The notes under the pieces are model-generated. The model had not been told where the DNA came from. It ran no database searches and saw only the letters and a list, made by a program, of their open reading frames with translations. Made by a program: the position numbers and the translations under genes. A stretch of 37,791 bases of DNA from the NCBI GenBank assembly GCA_964501905.1, contig CAZCTW010000014.1, positions 1-37,791 of the forward strand. The letters are read 5' to 3'. The DNA comes from B69-G16 sp964501905. GTDB lineage: Archaea; Thermoproteota; Thermoprotei; Thermofilales; B69-G16. Positions within the stretch are counted from its first letter, which is position 1. Each line of letters opens with the position of its first letter. Positions 1 to 7,100 of this stretch are shown in pieces.

Positions 1-51
1 TGAATCTTTAATTTTTATCTTTTTGATGTTTAAGCTGGTGTTATGGAGGTA

Positions 52-60
52 TATTTAAAT
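52..60 (+). promoter_or_regulatory. TATA-like box of the first vapBC pair
   Basis: The AT-rich element TATTTAAAT lies about 30-38 bases before the ATG at 90. In archaea this is the distance from a TATA box to the transcription start, so the message is probably leaderless and begins at or near the ATG. This spacing favours ATG 90 over the in-frame TTG 81 and ATG 84. Confidence 0.6.
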
Positions 61-89
61 AGTATTGCATTTTGTAATACTTGATGTAT

Positions 90-308
90 ATGTCTGAGAT
101 TATTACGGTTAGGGTTCCTAGGAGGTTAAAAGAGAGGATGCGGAGGATTAAGGTGAATTGGAGTGAGGAGATTCGTTCGTTTTTGGAGAGGAGGGTTAGG
201 GAGTTAGAGTTGATTGAAGTTTTGGATGGGGTTGCTAGGAGTGCTGAGAAGAGGAGGGTTAGAGTTGATAGTACTTTTTTGATTCGGGAGGATCGTGATC
301 GTAGATGA
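90..308 (+). CDS. VapB-type ribbon-helix-helix antitoxin
   Basis: A 72-residue protein beginning MSEIITVRVPRRLKERM. It opens with a short strand (IITVRVP) and two helices, the ribbon-helix-helix fold used by CopG/VapB antitoxins to bind the operator, followed by a charged tail (residues about 40-72) expected to wrap the toxin. The stop overlaps the start of the downstream PIN toxin in an ATGA junction, the classical antitoxin-first arrangement with translational coupling. RHH antitoxins with their toxin normally repress their own promoter. The start at 90 is chosen from TATA spacing; in-frame TTG 81 and ATG 84 are alternatives. Codons end almost only in T or G, matching the strong G+T skew of this plus-strand stretch. 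Confidence 0.85.
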   Translation: MSEIITVRVPRRLKERMRRIKVNWSEEIRSFLERRVRELELIEVLDGVARSAEKRRVRVDSTFLIREDRDRR

Positions 309-724
309 CTTTGGTGGTTGATGCTAGTGTGTTGGTTAAACTGGTTTTGGAGGAGAGTGGTTCTAAGGAGGCTAGAGAGGTTTTTAGTAATGCCTTGAAG
401 TTGGGTGAGGGGATTTTTGTTCCTGATATAGCGTTGTCTGAAGCTTTTAACGCGTTGTGGAAGCATTGTTTTTTGGTTAAGGATATTGGGTTTGAGGAGT
501 GTTTGGGGGCTGCACGTGATCTTTTAAAGATTTGGAGGCTTTTAGAGGTTTATTCTACTGATAGGTTTGCTGTGGAAGCATTAGAGGTTGCCGTGAGAAA
601 GGGGTTGACTTTTTATGATTCTCTCTATCTCGTGTTGGCTTTGGAGTTGAAGGGGTCTCTTGTATCTTTCGACTATGAGCTGAGGGAGAAGGCTAAGGAT
701 TTGGGGCTTGAAGTTCTTCCTTGA
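305..724 (+). CDS. VapC-type PIN-domain ribonuclease toxin
   Basis: A 139-residue PIN-domain protein, the full size of the family. The metal-binding acidic residues can be placed: D6 in VVDAS, E46 in LSEAF, D104 in TFYDSLYL and D122 in SFDYEL. VapC toxins are Mg/Mn-dependent RNases that cut tRNA or rRNA until their VapB partner inhibits them. It overlaps the upstream RHH antitoxin by four bases, so the two are surely one operon. It appears intact and active by its residues; the RNA target cannot be read from sequence. Confidence 0.9.
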   Translation: MTLVVDASVLVKLVLEESGSKEAREVFSNALKLGEGIFVPDIALSEAFNALWKHCFLVKDIGFEECLGAARDLLKIWRLLEVYSTDRFAVEALEVAVRKGLTFYDSLYLVLALELKGSLVSFDYELREKAKDLGLEVLP

Positions 725-763
725 ATTAAGACATAGAAGTTGAGTGCTCGTTTCTTGGGGAAG

Positions 764-772
764 ATATAAATA
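764..772 (+). promoter_or_regulatory. TATA-like box of the second vapBC pair
   Basis: ATATAAATA ends 24 bases before the ATG at 797, again the spacing expected for a leaderless archaeal transcript. It supports ATG 797 over the in-frame TTG at 773, which would lie at the box itself. Confidence 0.6.
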
Positions 773-796
773 TTGTATACGAATTGTAAACATGGA

Positions 797-1024
797 ATGA
801 GTGCGGTAATTAGTGTGAGAGTTCCGAAGTGGGTGAAGGAGAAATTGGAGGAGTATGGGGTGGATATTCCGAGTGTTGTTAGGAGGAGTTTGTTGGAGGA
901 GGTTAGGAGGATTGAGGAGGAGAGGTTGAAGGAGGATTTAGAATTTTTAAGGGTGAGGTTGAGGGATAGGATTGGTCCTCGCGAGCTTGCTAGAATGATT
1001 GATGGGGAGCGTGGGGAGAGGTAG
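797..1024 (+). CDS. VapB-type antitoxin, second pair
   Basis: A 75-residue protein beginning MSAVISVRVPKWVKEKL. The N-terminal strand VISVRVP and following helices match the RHH VapB fold; the rest is a highly charged helix (EEVRRIEEERLKEDLEFL) and a C-terminal RLRDRIGPRELARMI segment likely to contact the toxin. The PIN toxin follows after five bases. A fragment resembling its RLRDRIGPRE segment recurs 1.3 kb downstream (2297-2341), a sign that this module has been copied and lost here. Start chosen from the TATA box at 764-772. Confidence 0.8.
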   Translation: MSAVISVRVPKWVKEKLEEYGVDIPSVVRRSLLEEVRRIEEERLKEDLEFLRVRLRDRIGPRELARMIDGERGER

Positions 1025-1029
1025 CGTAG

Positions 1030-1461
1030 ATGTATGTTTTGGATGCTAGTGTTTATGCTCCGTTGATTCTTCAATATGGAGCTAGACTGATTGGGATGTT
1101 AAGGAAGGTGGAGGTAGCCACGCTTGACCTGGCGGTCTATGAAACTTGTAATGTTTTCTGGAAGCAGCACGTGAAAGTTCGTAGGATAAGTAGGGATGAG
1201 GCGATGGTTGCGTGTAGGGTTTCGAAAGCGTTAACGCGCTATGTCACGGTGTATAAAGTTATTGATCTGGATGTTGAAGAAACGATAAAAATAGCTATCG
1301 ATAATAACATCACATTTTACGATGCATCGTATATAACGCTCGCCAGAGAACTTGGCGCTCCTATTGCTACTGAAGACAAGGATGTAAAAAATGTAGCTCC
1401 AGACTATAATATTAAAGTCTTAGACTTTCATCAGTTGATGAGCATATTAGAAAAAGCGTAG
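1030..1461 (+). CDS. VapC-type PIN-domain toxin, second pair
   Basis: A 143-residue PIN protein with D5 (VLDAS), E38 (VYETCN), D98 (FYDASY) and D116 (TEDKD) in the expected order, so the active site is complete. A conserved FW.Q segment after E38 resembles the first toxin here (LWKH), suggesting the two VapCs are related paralogues with different antitoxins. It lies five bases after its antitoxin. A T-rich run (1477-1483) after the gene may serve as an archaeal terminator. Confidence 0.87.
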   Translation: MYVLDASVYAPLILQYGARLIGMLRKVEVATLDLAVYETCNVFWKQHVKVRRISRDEAMVACRVSKALTRYVTVYKVIDLDVEETIKIAIDNNITFYDASYITLARELGAPIATEDKDVKNVAPDYNIKVLDFHQLMSILEKA

Positions 1462-1580
1462 AATAGTTGGAGACTTAACTTTTTTTGGTTTAATCGAAGA
1501 TTGTTTTAAATATTTTGGGAATTCTTGGTTTGATAATTTAAATGATATTGAGTTTTGGCTGTGGTCCTAGAAATGGAGGG

Positions 1581-2240
1581 TTATTGGGATTTTGTTGTTT
1601 CTAGGTGGAGGACTATTTTCTTAGCTTTTTCCAAGTGTTCGAGTAGATCGTTCCATCTTTCTTCGAAGGTTCGGGAGTCTAGGTTTGCTTCGTAGAAGTG
1701 TTCGTGCATTCTTCTTCCTTTGTCGACTAGATCGCGGAAAAGCCTTCTATACCGCTTTTCGACGTTGTAGGTTATGAATCTGTCGATTTTCCCCGTGCTC
1801 CAATATACTACTGGAACTCCTTTCAGCGCGGCGTAGAGTTTTATGAGAGCTGTCACGGCGCCCCATATCTTCTCAGCCGCCTGTTGAGTGTCGCCTACCT
1901 TTTTAAGCTTTAAAGCTTCTCTAAAATATTTCTCGAAGAGCTCTCTATACCTATCAACCCTCTCTGAGGGGTCGCGGTCGATATGTTTCAAATCCTCTAC
2001 TACGTCTTCTCTGTCCCAGCCACCAGCTTTGGCTAGTTCTTCAATCCACTTTTCCTCTAGGGGGTTGAGCTTTACGCCCATCTTGAGTTTTAAGGCTATT
2101 TCGAAGATTTCTATCCACTCCCCTTTAACCGCTCGTTCAATTAGGCGATTAATAATTTCATCCATGGATTCTCTCTTGTATCGCTTTAAGGCTTCAAGCT
2201 TTTTCTTAGTTTCAATTCTAATTCTGATGGTTGTAGACAT
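1581..2240 (-). CDS. RHH DNA-binding domain fused to a PaREP1/HEPN-like domain
   Basis: A 219-residue protein with two parts. Residues 1-40 (MSTTIRIRIETKKKLEAL, then MDEIINRLIERAV) read as a ribbon-helix-helix antitoxin-type domain. Residues about 90-210 resemble the PaREP1/PaREP8 family of crenarchaeal helical proteins: KYFREALKLKKVGDTQQA, then EKIWGAVTALIKLYAALKG, then a final helix. PaREP1 has been linked to HEPN folds, and here R176 and H181 in RRMHEH satisfy an R-x4-H HEPN nuclease motif. Fusing the DNA-binding and toxin-like parts in one chain would give a self-regulated RNase or a nucleotide-binding module; that is inference. A TATA-like element on the minus strand (2254-2266) precedes the ATG closely. 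It stands alone, between vapBC pairs. Confidence 0.75.
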   Translation of the reverse strand: MSTTIRIRIETKKKLEALKRYKRESMDEIINRLIERAVKGEWIEIFEIALKLKMGVKLNPLEEKWIEELAKAGGWDREDVVEDLKHIDRDPSERVDRYRELFEKYFREALKLKKVGDTQQAAEKIWGAVTALIKLYAALKGVPVVYWSTGKIDRFITYNVEKRYRRLFRDLVDKGRRMHEHFYEANLDSRTFEERWNDLLEHLEKAKKIVLHLETTKSQ

Positions 2241-2296
2241 TAATCTACATCGGTATATATTTTTAGTCTTGCTGGTTTGATAGTTTATTTCAATAC

Positions 2297-2341
2297 TTAA
2301 GGGAGAGGTTGAGGGATAGGGTTGATCCTCAAGTATATTAA
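2297..2341 (+). pseudogene. Fragment of a VapB antitoxin C-terminus
   Basis: Reading from 2297 gives LRERLRDRVDPQVY and a stop. The RLRDR.(D/G)P core matches the end of the antitoxin at 797-1024 (LRVRLRDRIGPRE), and the DNA is also close (AGGTTGAGGGATAGG in both). No start or RHH part precedes it, so it is a leftover of a duplicated or recombined antitoxin, not a gene. Confidence 0.5.
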
Positions 2342-2368
2342 AAGACGAGTGTCTAGGAATGTTTCACG

Positions 2369-2502
2369 CTAAGCTTCTTTAAACTCTAGTTCTAGATATG
2401 TTCTTTTTAGATCGCCTATTCGGGCTTTTACTCCGAGTTTTTTAACGTGTTTTCTGTGTTTTCTAATACTTTAGGCCCAACTTCGAGTCTAAGTTCTACC
2501 AT
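2369..2502 (-). pseudogene. Small frameshifted gene of unknown function
   Basis: An ATG at 2502 starts MVELRLEVGPKVLEN and then runs into a stop. In another frame the same strand continues HRKHVKKLGVKARIGDLKRT, then YLELEFKEA and a stop at 2369. Joined, they form a plausible protein of about 44 residues with alternating charged and hydrophobic positions, so a single indel near 2455 probably broke it. It could instead be a sequencing error. The family is not recognised; its place beside the AbrB/VapC pair suggests a small accessory or antitoxin gene. Confidence 0.35.
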
Positions 2503-2557
2503 AGTAGAACTATAAAAGCTTGACTTTAATTCGAAATTTTCCCACCTGGTGAAGTGT

Positions 2558-3013
2558 TTAAGTTTGGATTTTTCTTAGATTGATTACCTTCACATTGAGT
2601 TTTTCTGCGTTGTCTATGATGTATTTGTCGCTGGTTACTAGTGGTAGGTTGTAGTGTTTGGCTGTTGCGACGTGGAAGGCGTCGAAGTAGTGTAGTTTTC
2701 TGCGTCCTCCATATCGGTTGTATAGTTTTAGAGCTTCTATGGCTATTTCGATGGTTGTTGGGAGGGTTTGATGGGGTATAGAGGCCCATTTTTCCAGTAC
2801 GTCTAGTATAGTGCTGTTTTTAACTCCTTTAGATCGGAAGGCAGTTATTGCGTCATCGTAAGCTTCAGAGGATACGGCTAGCGTTACTTTGCCTTGGACG
2901 GCGAGCCTTATTAGGATTTCTGCTTTATCTGCTAGTTTATCGCCGAAGAGATAGTGCAGGAATACACACGTGTCTAAGAGGAGCTTTTCATTCTTCACAG
3001 CGTTTGAGTACAT
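2558..3013 (-). CDS. VapC-type PIN-domain toxin paired with AbrB antitoxin
   Basis: A PIN protein of 151 residues from ATG 3013. The first metal ligand is in KLLLDTCVFLHYL (D14), followed by E in SSEAYDDA, D in YFDAFHVATA and D in VTSDKYI. GGAGAGGAG lies just before ATG 3013 with usable spacing; an in-frame GTG at 2998 and a longer start at 3034 are alternatives. It overlaps the 3' end of the upstream AbrB gene by 26 bases, so the two are co-translated. It differs from the first two toxins in its antitoxin type. It is likely a sequence- or structure-specific RNase held inactive by the AbrB-type partner. Confidence 0.87.
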   Translation of the reverse strand: MYSNAVKNEKLLLDTCVFLHYLFGDKLADKAEILIRLAVQGKVTLAVSSEAYDDAITAFRSKGVKNSTILDVLEKWASIPHQTLPTTIEIAIEALKLYNRYGGRRKLHYFDAFHVATAKHYNLPLVTSDKYIIDNAEKLNVKVINLRKIQT

Positions 3014-3218
3014 ACTCCTCTCCGGCTTCTTCAAGTTCTTCGACAGAGAAGGGTAGTTTTACCGAGCCTTTAAGCTTTAATGGATCGTAGACTGGGTGTA
3101 GCTCTATTACTCCATCTTCTCGCATGACTAGTTTAACTCTCTTAGTGCCGAGCCTATCTCTAAATCTTTTAGGTACGAGTAGCCTCCCCTTTTTATCGAA
3201 TTCCAGATAGACTCCCAC
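2988..3218 (-). CDS. AbrB/MazE-type antitoxin (SpoVT-AbrB fold)
   Basis: A 76-residue protein with the swapped-hairpin AbrB motif at its N-terminus: VYLEFDKKGRLLVPKRFRDR, followed by VKLVMREDGVIELHP. The tail (about 45-76, LPFSVEELEEAGEEYVL) is acidic and should bind the toxin. It starts with GTG at 3218; a TATA-like GTATTTATC (about 3246-3256 on the minus strand) sits about 30 bases upstream, so the message is nearly leaderless. It overlaps the PIN toxin gene and, as in the family, probably represses the pair's promoter. Confidence 0.85.
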   Translation of the reverse strand: MGVYLEFDKKGRLLVPKRFRDRLGTKRVKLVMREDGVIELHPVYDPLKLKGSVKLPFSVEELEEAGEEYVLKRCEE

Positions 3219-3379
3219 TTTCCCACTGTGTGAAAACTGTAGGACTTAGATAAATACCTTTCTCTACTTATGAAATTCTGGAAGTTTTTAGGTGGAATCC
3301 AGACTAATATGGATCTTATTGCTATGTTTATGAGGGTTGTCTGGTTTATTGGGTGTTTATGAGTTGGGCTGTTTTTGGA

Positions 3380-3767
3380 TGGTTTGTTGGATGAGTTTTT
3401 GTGGGTGGTGTCTAGTTTGAGGTTTGGCGTGGTTTTTGCTGCTTCGTGGAGGCGTTCTCTGGCTAGGCTTGGGTTGTCTTGTAGTAGGCTTGTTAGGGCT
3501 GATGCTGTGTGTTTGATTGGTGTTTGGCTTGTTGTTCTTAGGTGCCAGTCTAGTTTTGATAGTTGGTGCGCTGCTTCTGCTTCTTTTCCTAGCCTGATTA
3601 GGCATCTGATTTTTCCTAGTCTGGATAGGTTGGGCGAGTATTGGGTCTTTTTCCAGACTGCCTGTTAGTGAGAGTGCGAAGAGCGAGCTGGCGATGATGT
3701 TTGCGAGTATTCCCTGCCGTATGTCTTCGTAGAATATTTCGAGGGATCCGCTCCCGACTAAGAGCAT
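3380..3767 (-). pseudogene. Frameshifted helical (TPR-like) gene
   Basis: From ATG 3767 the minus strand reads MLLVGSGSLEIFYEDIRQG, then ILANIIASSLFALSLTGSLE. This sensible helical sequence degenerates into low-quality residues after about 3640. A second minus-strand frame takes over with LSRLGKIRCLIRLGKEAEAA and HQLSKLDWHLRTTS, a TPR-like helix pair, then TSLLQDNPSLARERLHEAAK. Together they look like one helical-repeat protein broken by an indel near 3640; the real 3' end is unclear. Third codon positions are almost only A or C because the plus strand here is extremely G+T rich, which also opens misleading long frames on the plus strand. Function unknown. Confidence 0.4.
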
Positions 3768-4104
3768 GCCTCGTATATTTCATTTCTATCATAATAAGTT
3801 TTAGGGAATAGACGTGGTAAGCATTGTAGTTGATTTTGAGGAATACGCGGGCGTCTATTATTTTCTTTGTGTTTGTTTGTCCTGCTGTCGATTGGTGGAG
3901 TTTAAGGTTTGTTATCTTGGTTTCTCATGGTTTTATCTGTTTTCAAATAGTTACAATTGTTGTATATTTTAAGAATTAAGTGAGTGAATATGGGTGTATA
4001 TCTTCTTTTAGATTAGTATATGAGCTGGGAATTTTCTCCAAATGATGATTATTAAATAGAAAATTATATTAGTAAATTGTATTAGTATATCTTGGAGGGG
4101 AAAT
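3768..4104. other. Gene-poor stretch before the giant surface protein
   Basis: No convincing gene. The last 50 bases hold AT-rich TATA candidates for the plus-strand gene that follows (ATTAAATA at about 4051 and AATTATATTA at about 4062) and a strong ribosome site, GGAGGGG at 4094-4100, four bases before its TTG start. A short minus-strand open frame between about 3780 and 3860 is not persuasive. Confidence 0.5.
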
Positions 4105-7100
4105 TTGGGAAGACGCAAATATATCTACTTTTTACTTTTGTTATTTTTAGTGTTAGCGATCAAGGTTTTCGCTCTCCCTGCCGTTCTCGAAGATCCTGTA
4201 GATGACTTATATAATATCTGGACTGGCGAGAAGTCTGGGCTTTACTTAGGCTTTGTCGACGTTGTACGGGTGGAATATGGCGTTTCTGAAGCCGTTGTCT
4301 CGTTTGGTATAACTCTGGGAGAGGATTTGCCGGTCGAGGGTAAAGTGTTCTTCTACTTGATTATTGATACGAATGGGTTATCGGAGGATAATTGTCTAGA
4401 TCCTCCGTTTGACGGCGGCGACGTTATGTACGGCATAGTTTATGAAGCTGGAGAATTGAATGTGGAAAGGTCGACGTATGAGGCGTGGGGGTGGTCGGAG
4501 GCTGTAACTGAGGCGTACGCGTCGATGGCTGCGCCTAACGGGGTTGTCGTCTATATTCCAGTTTTAGAGCTGGGGGAGGAGCTTGGGGTTCAGAAATGGA
4601 AGCTCGTGACTGAGTATAGCGGGGAGGAAGCCGCGGGTATAGGGGATTTTGTCCCCGACGAGGGGACTGTAGAGTTGTGGCCGACTGTTAAAGAGGCTTT
4701 GTTAACAGTTATAGTCTCGCCTTACGTGGAGAGCGTGGTTGTAGACGGGGTCAGCTATACTCCTGTGAACGGCACCGTGAGCGTCTACGTTACGGTTGGG
4801 GAGCATAAGGTGTTTGTGCCGAGCGAGGTGGAGGTTAGGCCGGGGGTGAGAGTGGTTTTTGAAAAATGGTTTGACGGCGTAGAGACCGCGGAGCGGGTCG
4901 TGTACGTTGCCGAGGGCGGGGCTACCCTTGAGGCTCTCTACGCCACTTATTATAAGGTTTCTATTTCATCGCCTATAGGCAAGGTTTGTTGTCCTGGATG
5001 GTATAGGGAAGGCTCTACGGTCAATATATCTCTGGCTCCAACAGTAGTCGTAGAGGATAACGGGACTCGTTTTATCTTTGAGCGTTGGAGCGGGTACTGG
5101 GGCGAAAATTCGTTCGTTGAAGATAAGCCCGGCCAGGTGATATTGCATCTCCGCGATTCTATCAATATCTCTGCTTTTTGGAGGACGGAGTACTATTTGA
5201 AAGTAGTCTCTAAGTACGGCGCTCCTTCGGGCGAGGGTTGGTATGTGGCTGGATCTCAGGCGCGGGTGAGTGTGGATAGGGAACTGGTGTTTGATAATGA
5301 GACGAAGGCGATTTTTAAGCGTTGGACTGGCGATATTGAGAGTACACAACCTTCATTAATGCTTACTATGGATGGGCCGAAACTCCTTAAAGCTGAGTGG
5401 CTTACCCTATATCAAGTTACGGTAACTTTCGTCGACGGCGACGGCAACCCGGTAAATCCCGACAGCGTCGAGGTGACCGGGCCTGGAGGTCCGTATAGCT
5501 GTGAGCCTGTAGAGTCTTCGTGTGTTTTCTGGTTCGGCGAGGGCGGCTATGAGATCTCTAAAGTCGATTATATGGGCGTTGACGTGGCGGAGGACACGGA
5601 GATAGAGGTTTCAAAGCCGTTGGTTATCGAAGTTTCGCTCCCCATATACGACGTCGTAATCGAGGTGGAAAACTTTTTTGGACAGCCGATGGAGGGCGTT
5701 GAGGTGGAGTTAACCTTCCCGTCGGGGGAGACTCTGGTAAATAAGACTGATTCTACGGGAGTTGTCCGCTTCGAGGATGTTCCGGCTGGCCAGTATAAAG
5801 TGAGTACGAAAGGTCTGGTAATAACTTCTGGCCAGGAGTTTATGGTAGATGAAAATGTAGAGGTGGAGCTGGGCGGTAATGTAGGCTGGGGAGAGGGGGC
5901 TTTAATCTCAGTTATAGTAATCAGTGTGGTGGGTCTATTCGGCTTTGTGATCTATAAGGGAGGTTTATTCTACGGCGGAAAACCTGGAAAACTTATCTGT
6001 TGTTGTCCTAAGTGGAAATTCGGCAAAGATGGCGGGATAAAAGTCGACATACCCTTCCACAAATCCCCCCTGGTGCCTGTAATCCTCCCGACAGTCGTTG
6101 TACGGGGGGATGTGAAGAAGAGAGCCGAGCCTAAGAAATTCATGGGACACGTATTCGTCCCTTACAACGGCCATCTCCCGCTCGTCGCCAGAGCATCTGA
6201 CAATGATACCATTGAGATATTCTGTAAAGCGATAGATTGTGCAACTGGGGGAGAGATTTCGATATGTAAGGTTAAGCTCCCCCTGCCCGACACCGTACAG
6301 TATAGGTGGGAGATAGTCGAGGGTAGGGGCTCCTTCCTAACATACCCGCCGTACACCCATACCCACTCTCCGATAGCCGTGGGCCCGGCTGCGGTCTACG
6401 TAGCTCCCCCGCCGCCTAAGTGTAACAACTATAACTACGTGGAGAAGAGGAAGCTCTTATCTAGAGAGGGTGAGATATGGAGGGAGGGAGAAAAGTGGGG
6501 GGAGTTTAAGCAGATACAGGAGACTGTGAAGATAAAACTCGTAGTAGACGATTTGCAGAGGAAAGTCGAGGGATTGGACGATCCGAATGGCTTAAAGCCG
6601 GTCGAAATACCCATAGAGGTTACTGTTGTAGACAACGCTATACTCGAGATAATTAAAGAAGAACTTAAAAAGCTTAAAAGTAGCCTCAAAGAGCTTTCCG
6701 ACGACGAGATTAGAAAGCTTCCCGATCGACTAGTAGAGAATATAAGAGGCTCGATTATGGAAGACGCGGGCGCCGTCTATCCTCCCATTGGATCCGGTAA
6801 AGTGTTTAAATTCTTCGAATTAGACTCTTACAGAAATACTATTTTACCCGTAGTAGATTGTATAGCTGATAAGGCTAAAGCTGAACGGGTAAGGAGTACT
6901 CTGGAATCTTGGCTTAAGGCTGAGGAAGATAAGAACGTTCGCTATAAGAGATTGAAGATATGGCAGAATATGCTCCAAGATCAGCTTATCGACGAGGAGA
7001 ATATGCCTAAAGTGAAGAAGGCTATAAGAAAAGAGATAAACGACTTTGTCAAATCGGAGAAGAGGGCGAGGGAATTATGGAGTAGCTTGGTTAAGGAGAT

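Noticed and set aside
3375..3668. A plus-strand frame of about 97 codons rich in W, F, S and C.
   Set aside because: It is antisense to the helical-repeat frame on the minus strand and has the composition expected from G+T-rich DNA; no promoter or ribosome site fits.
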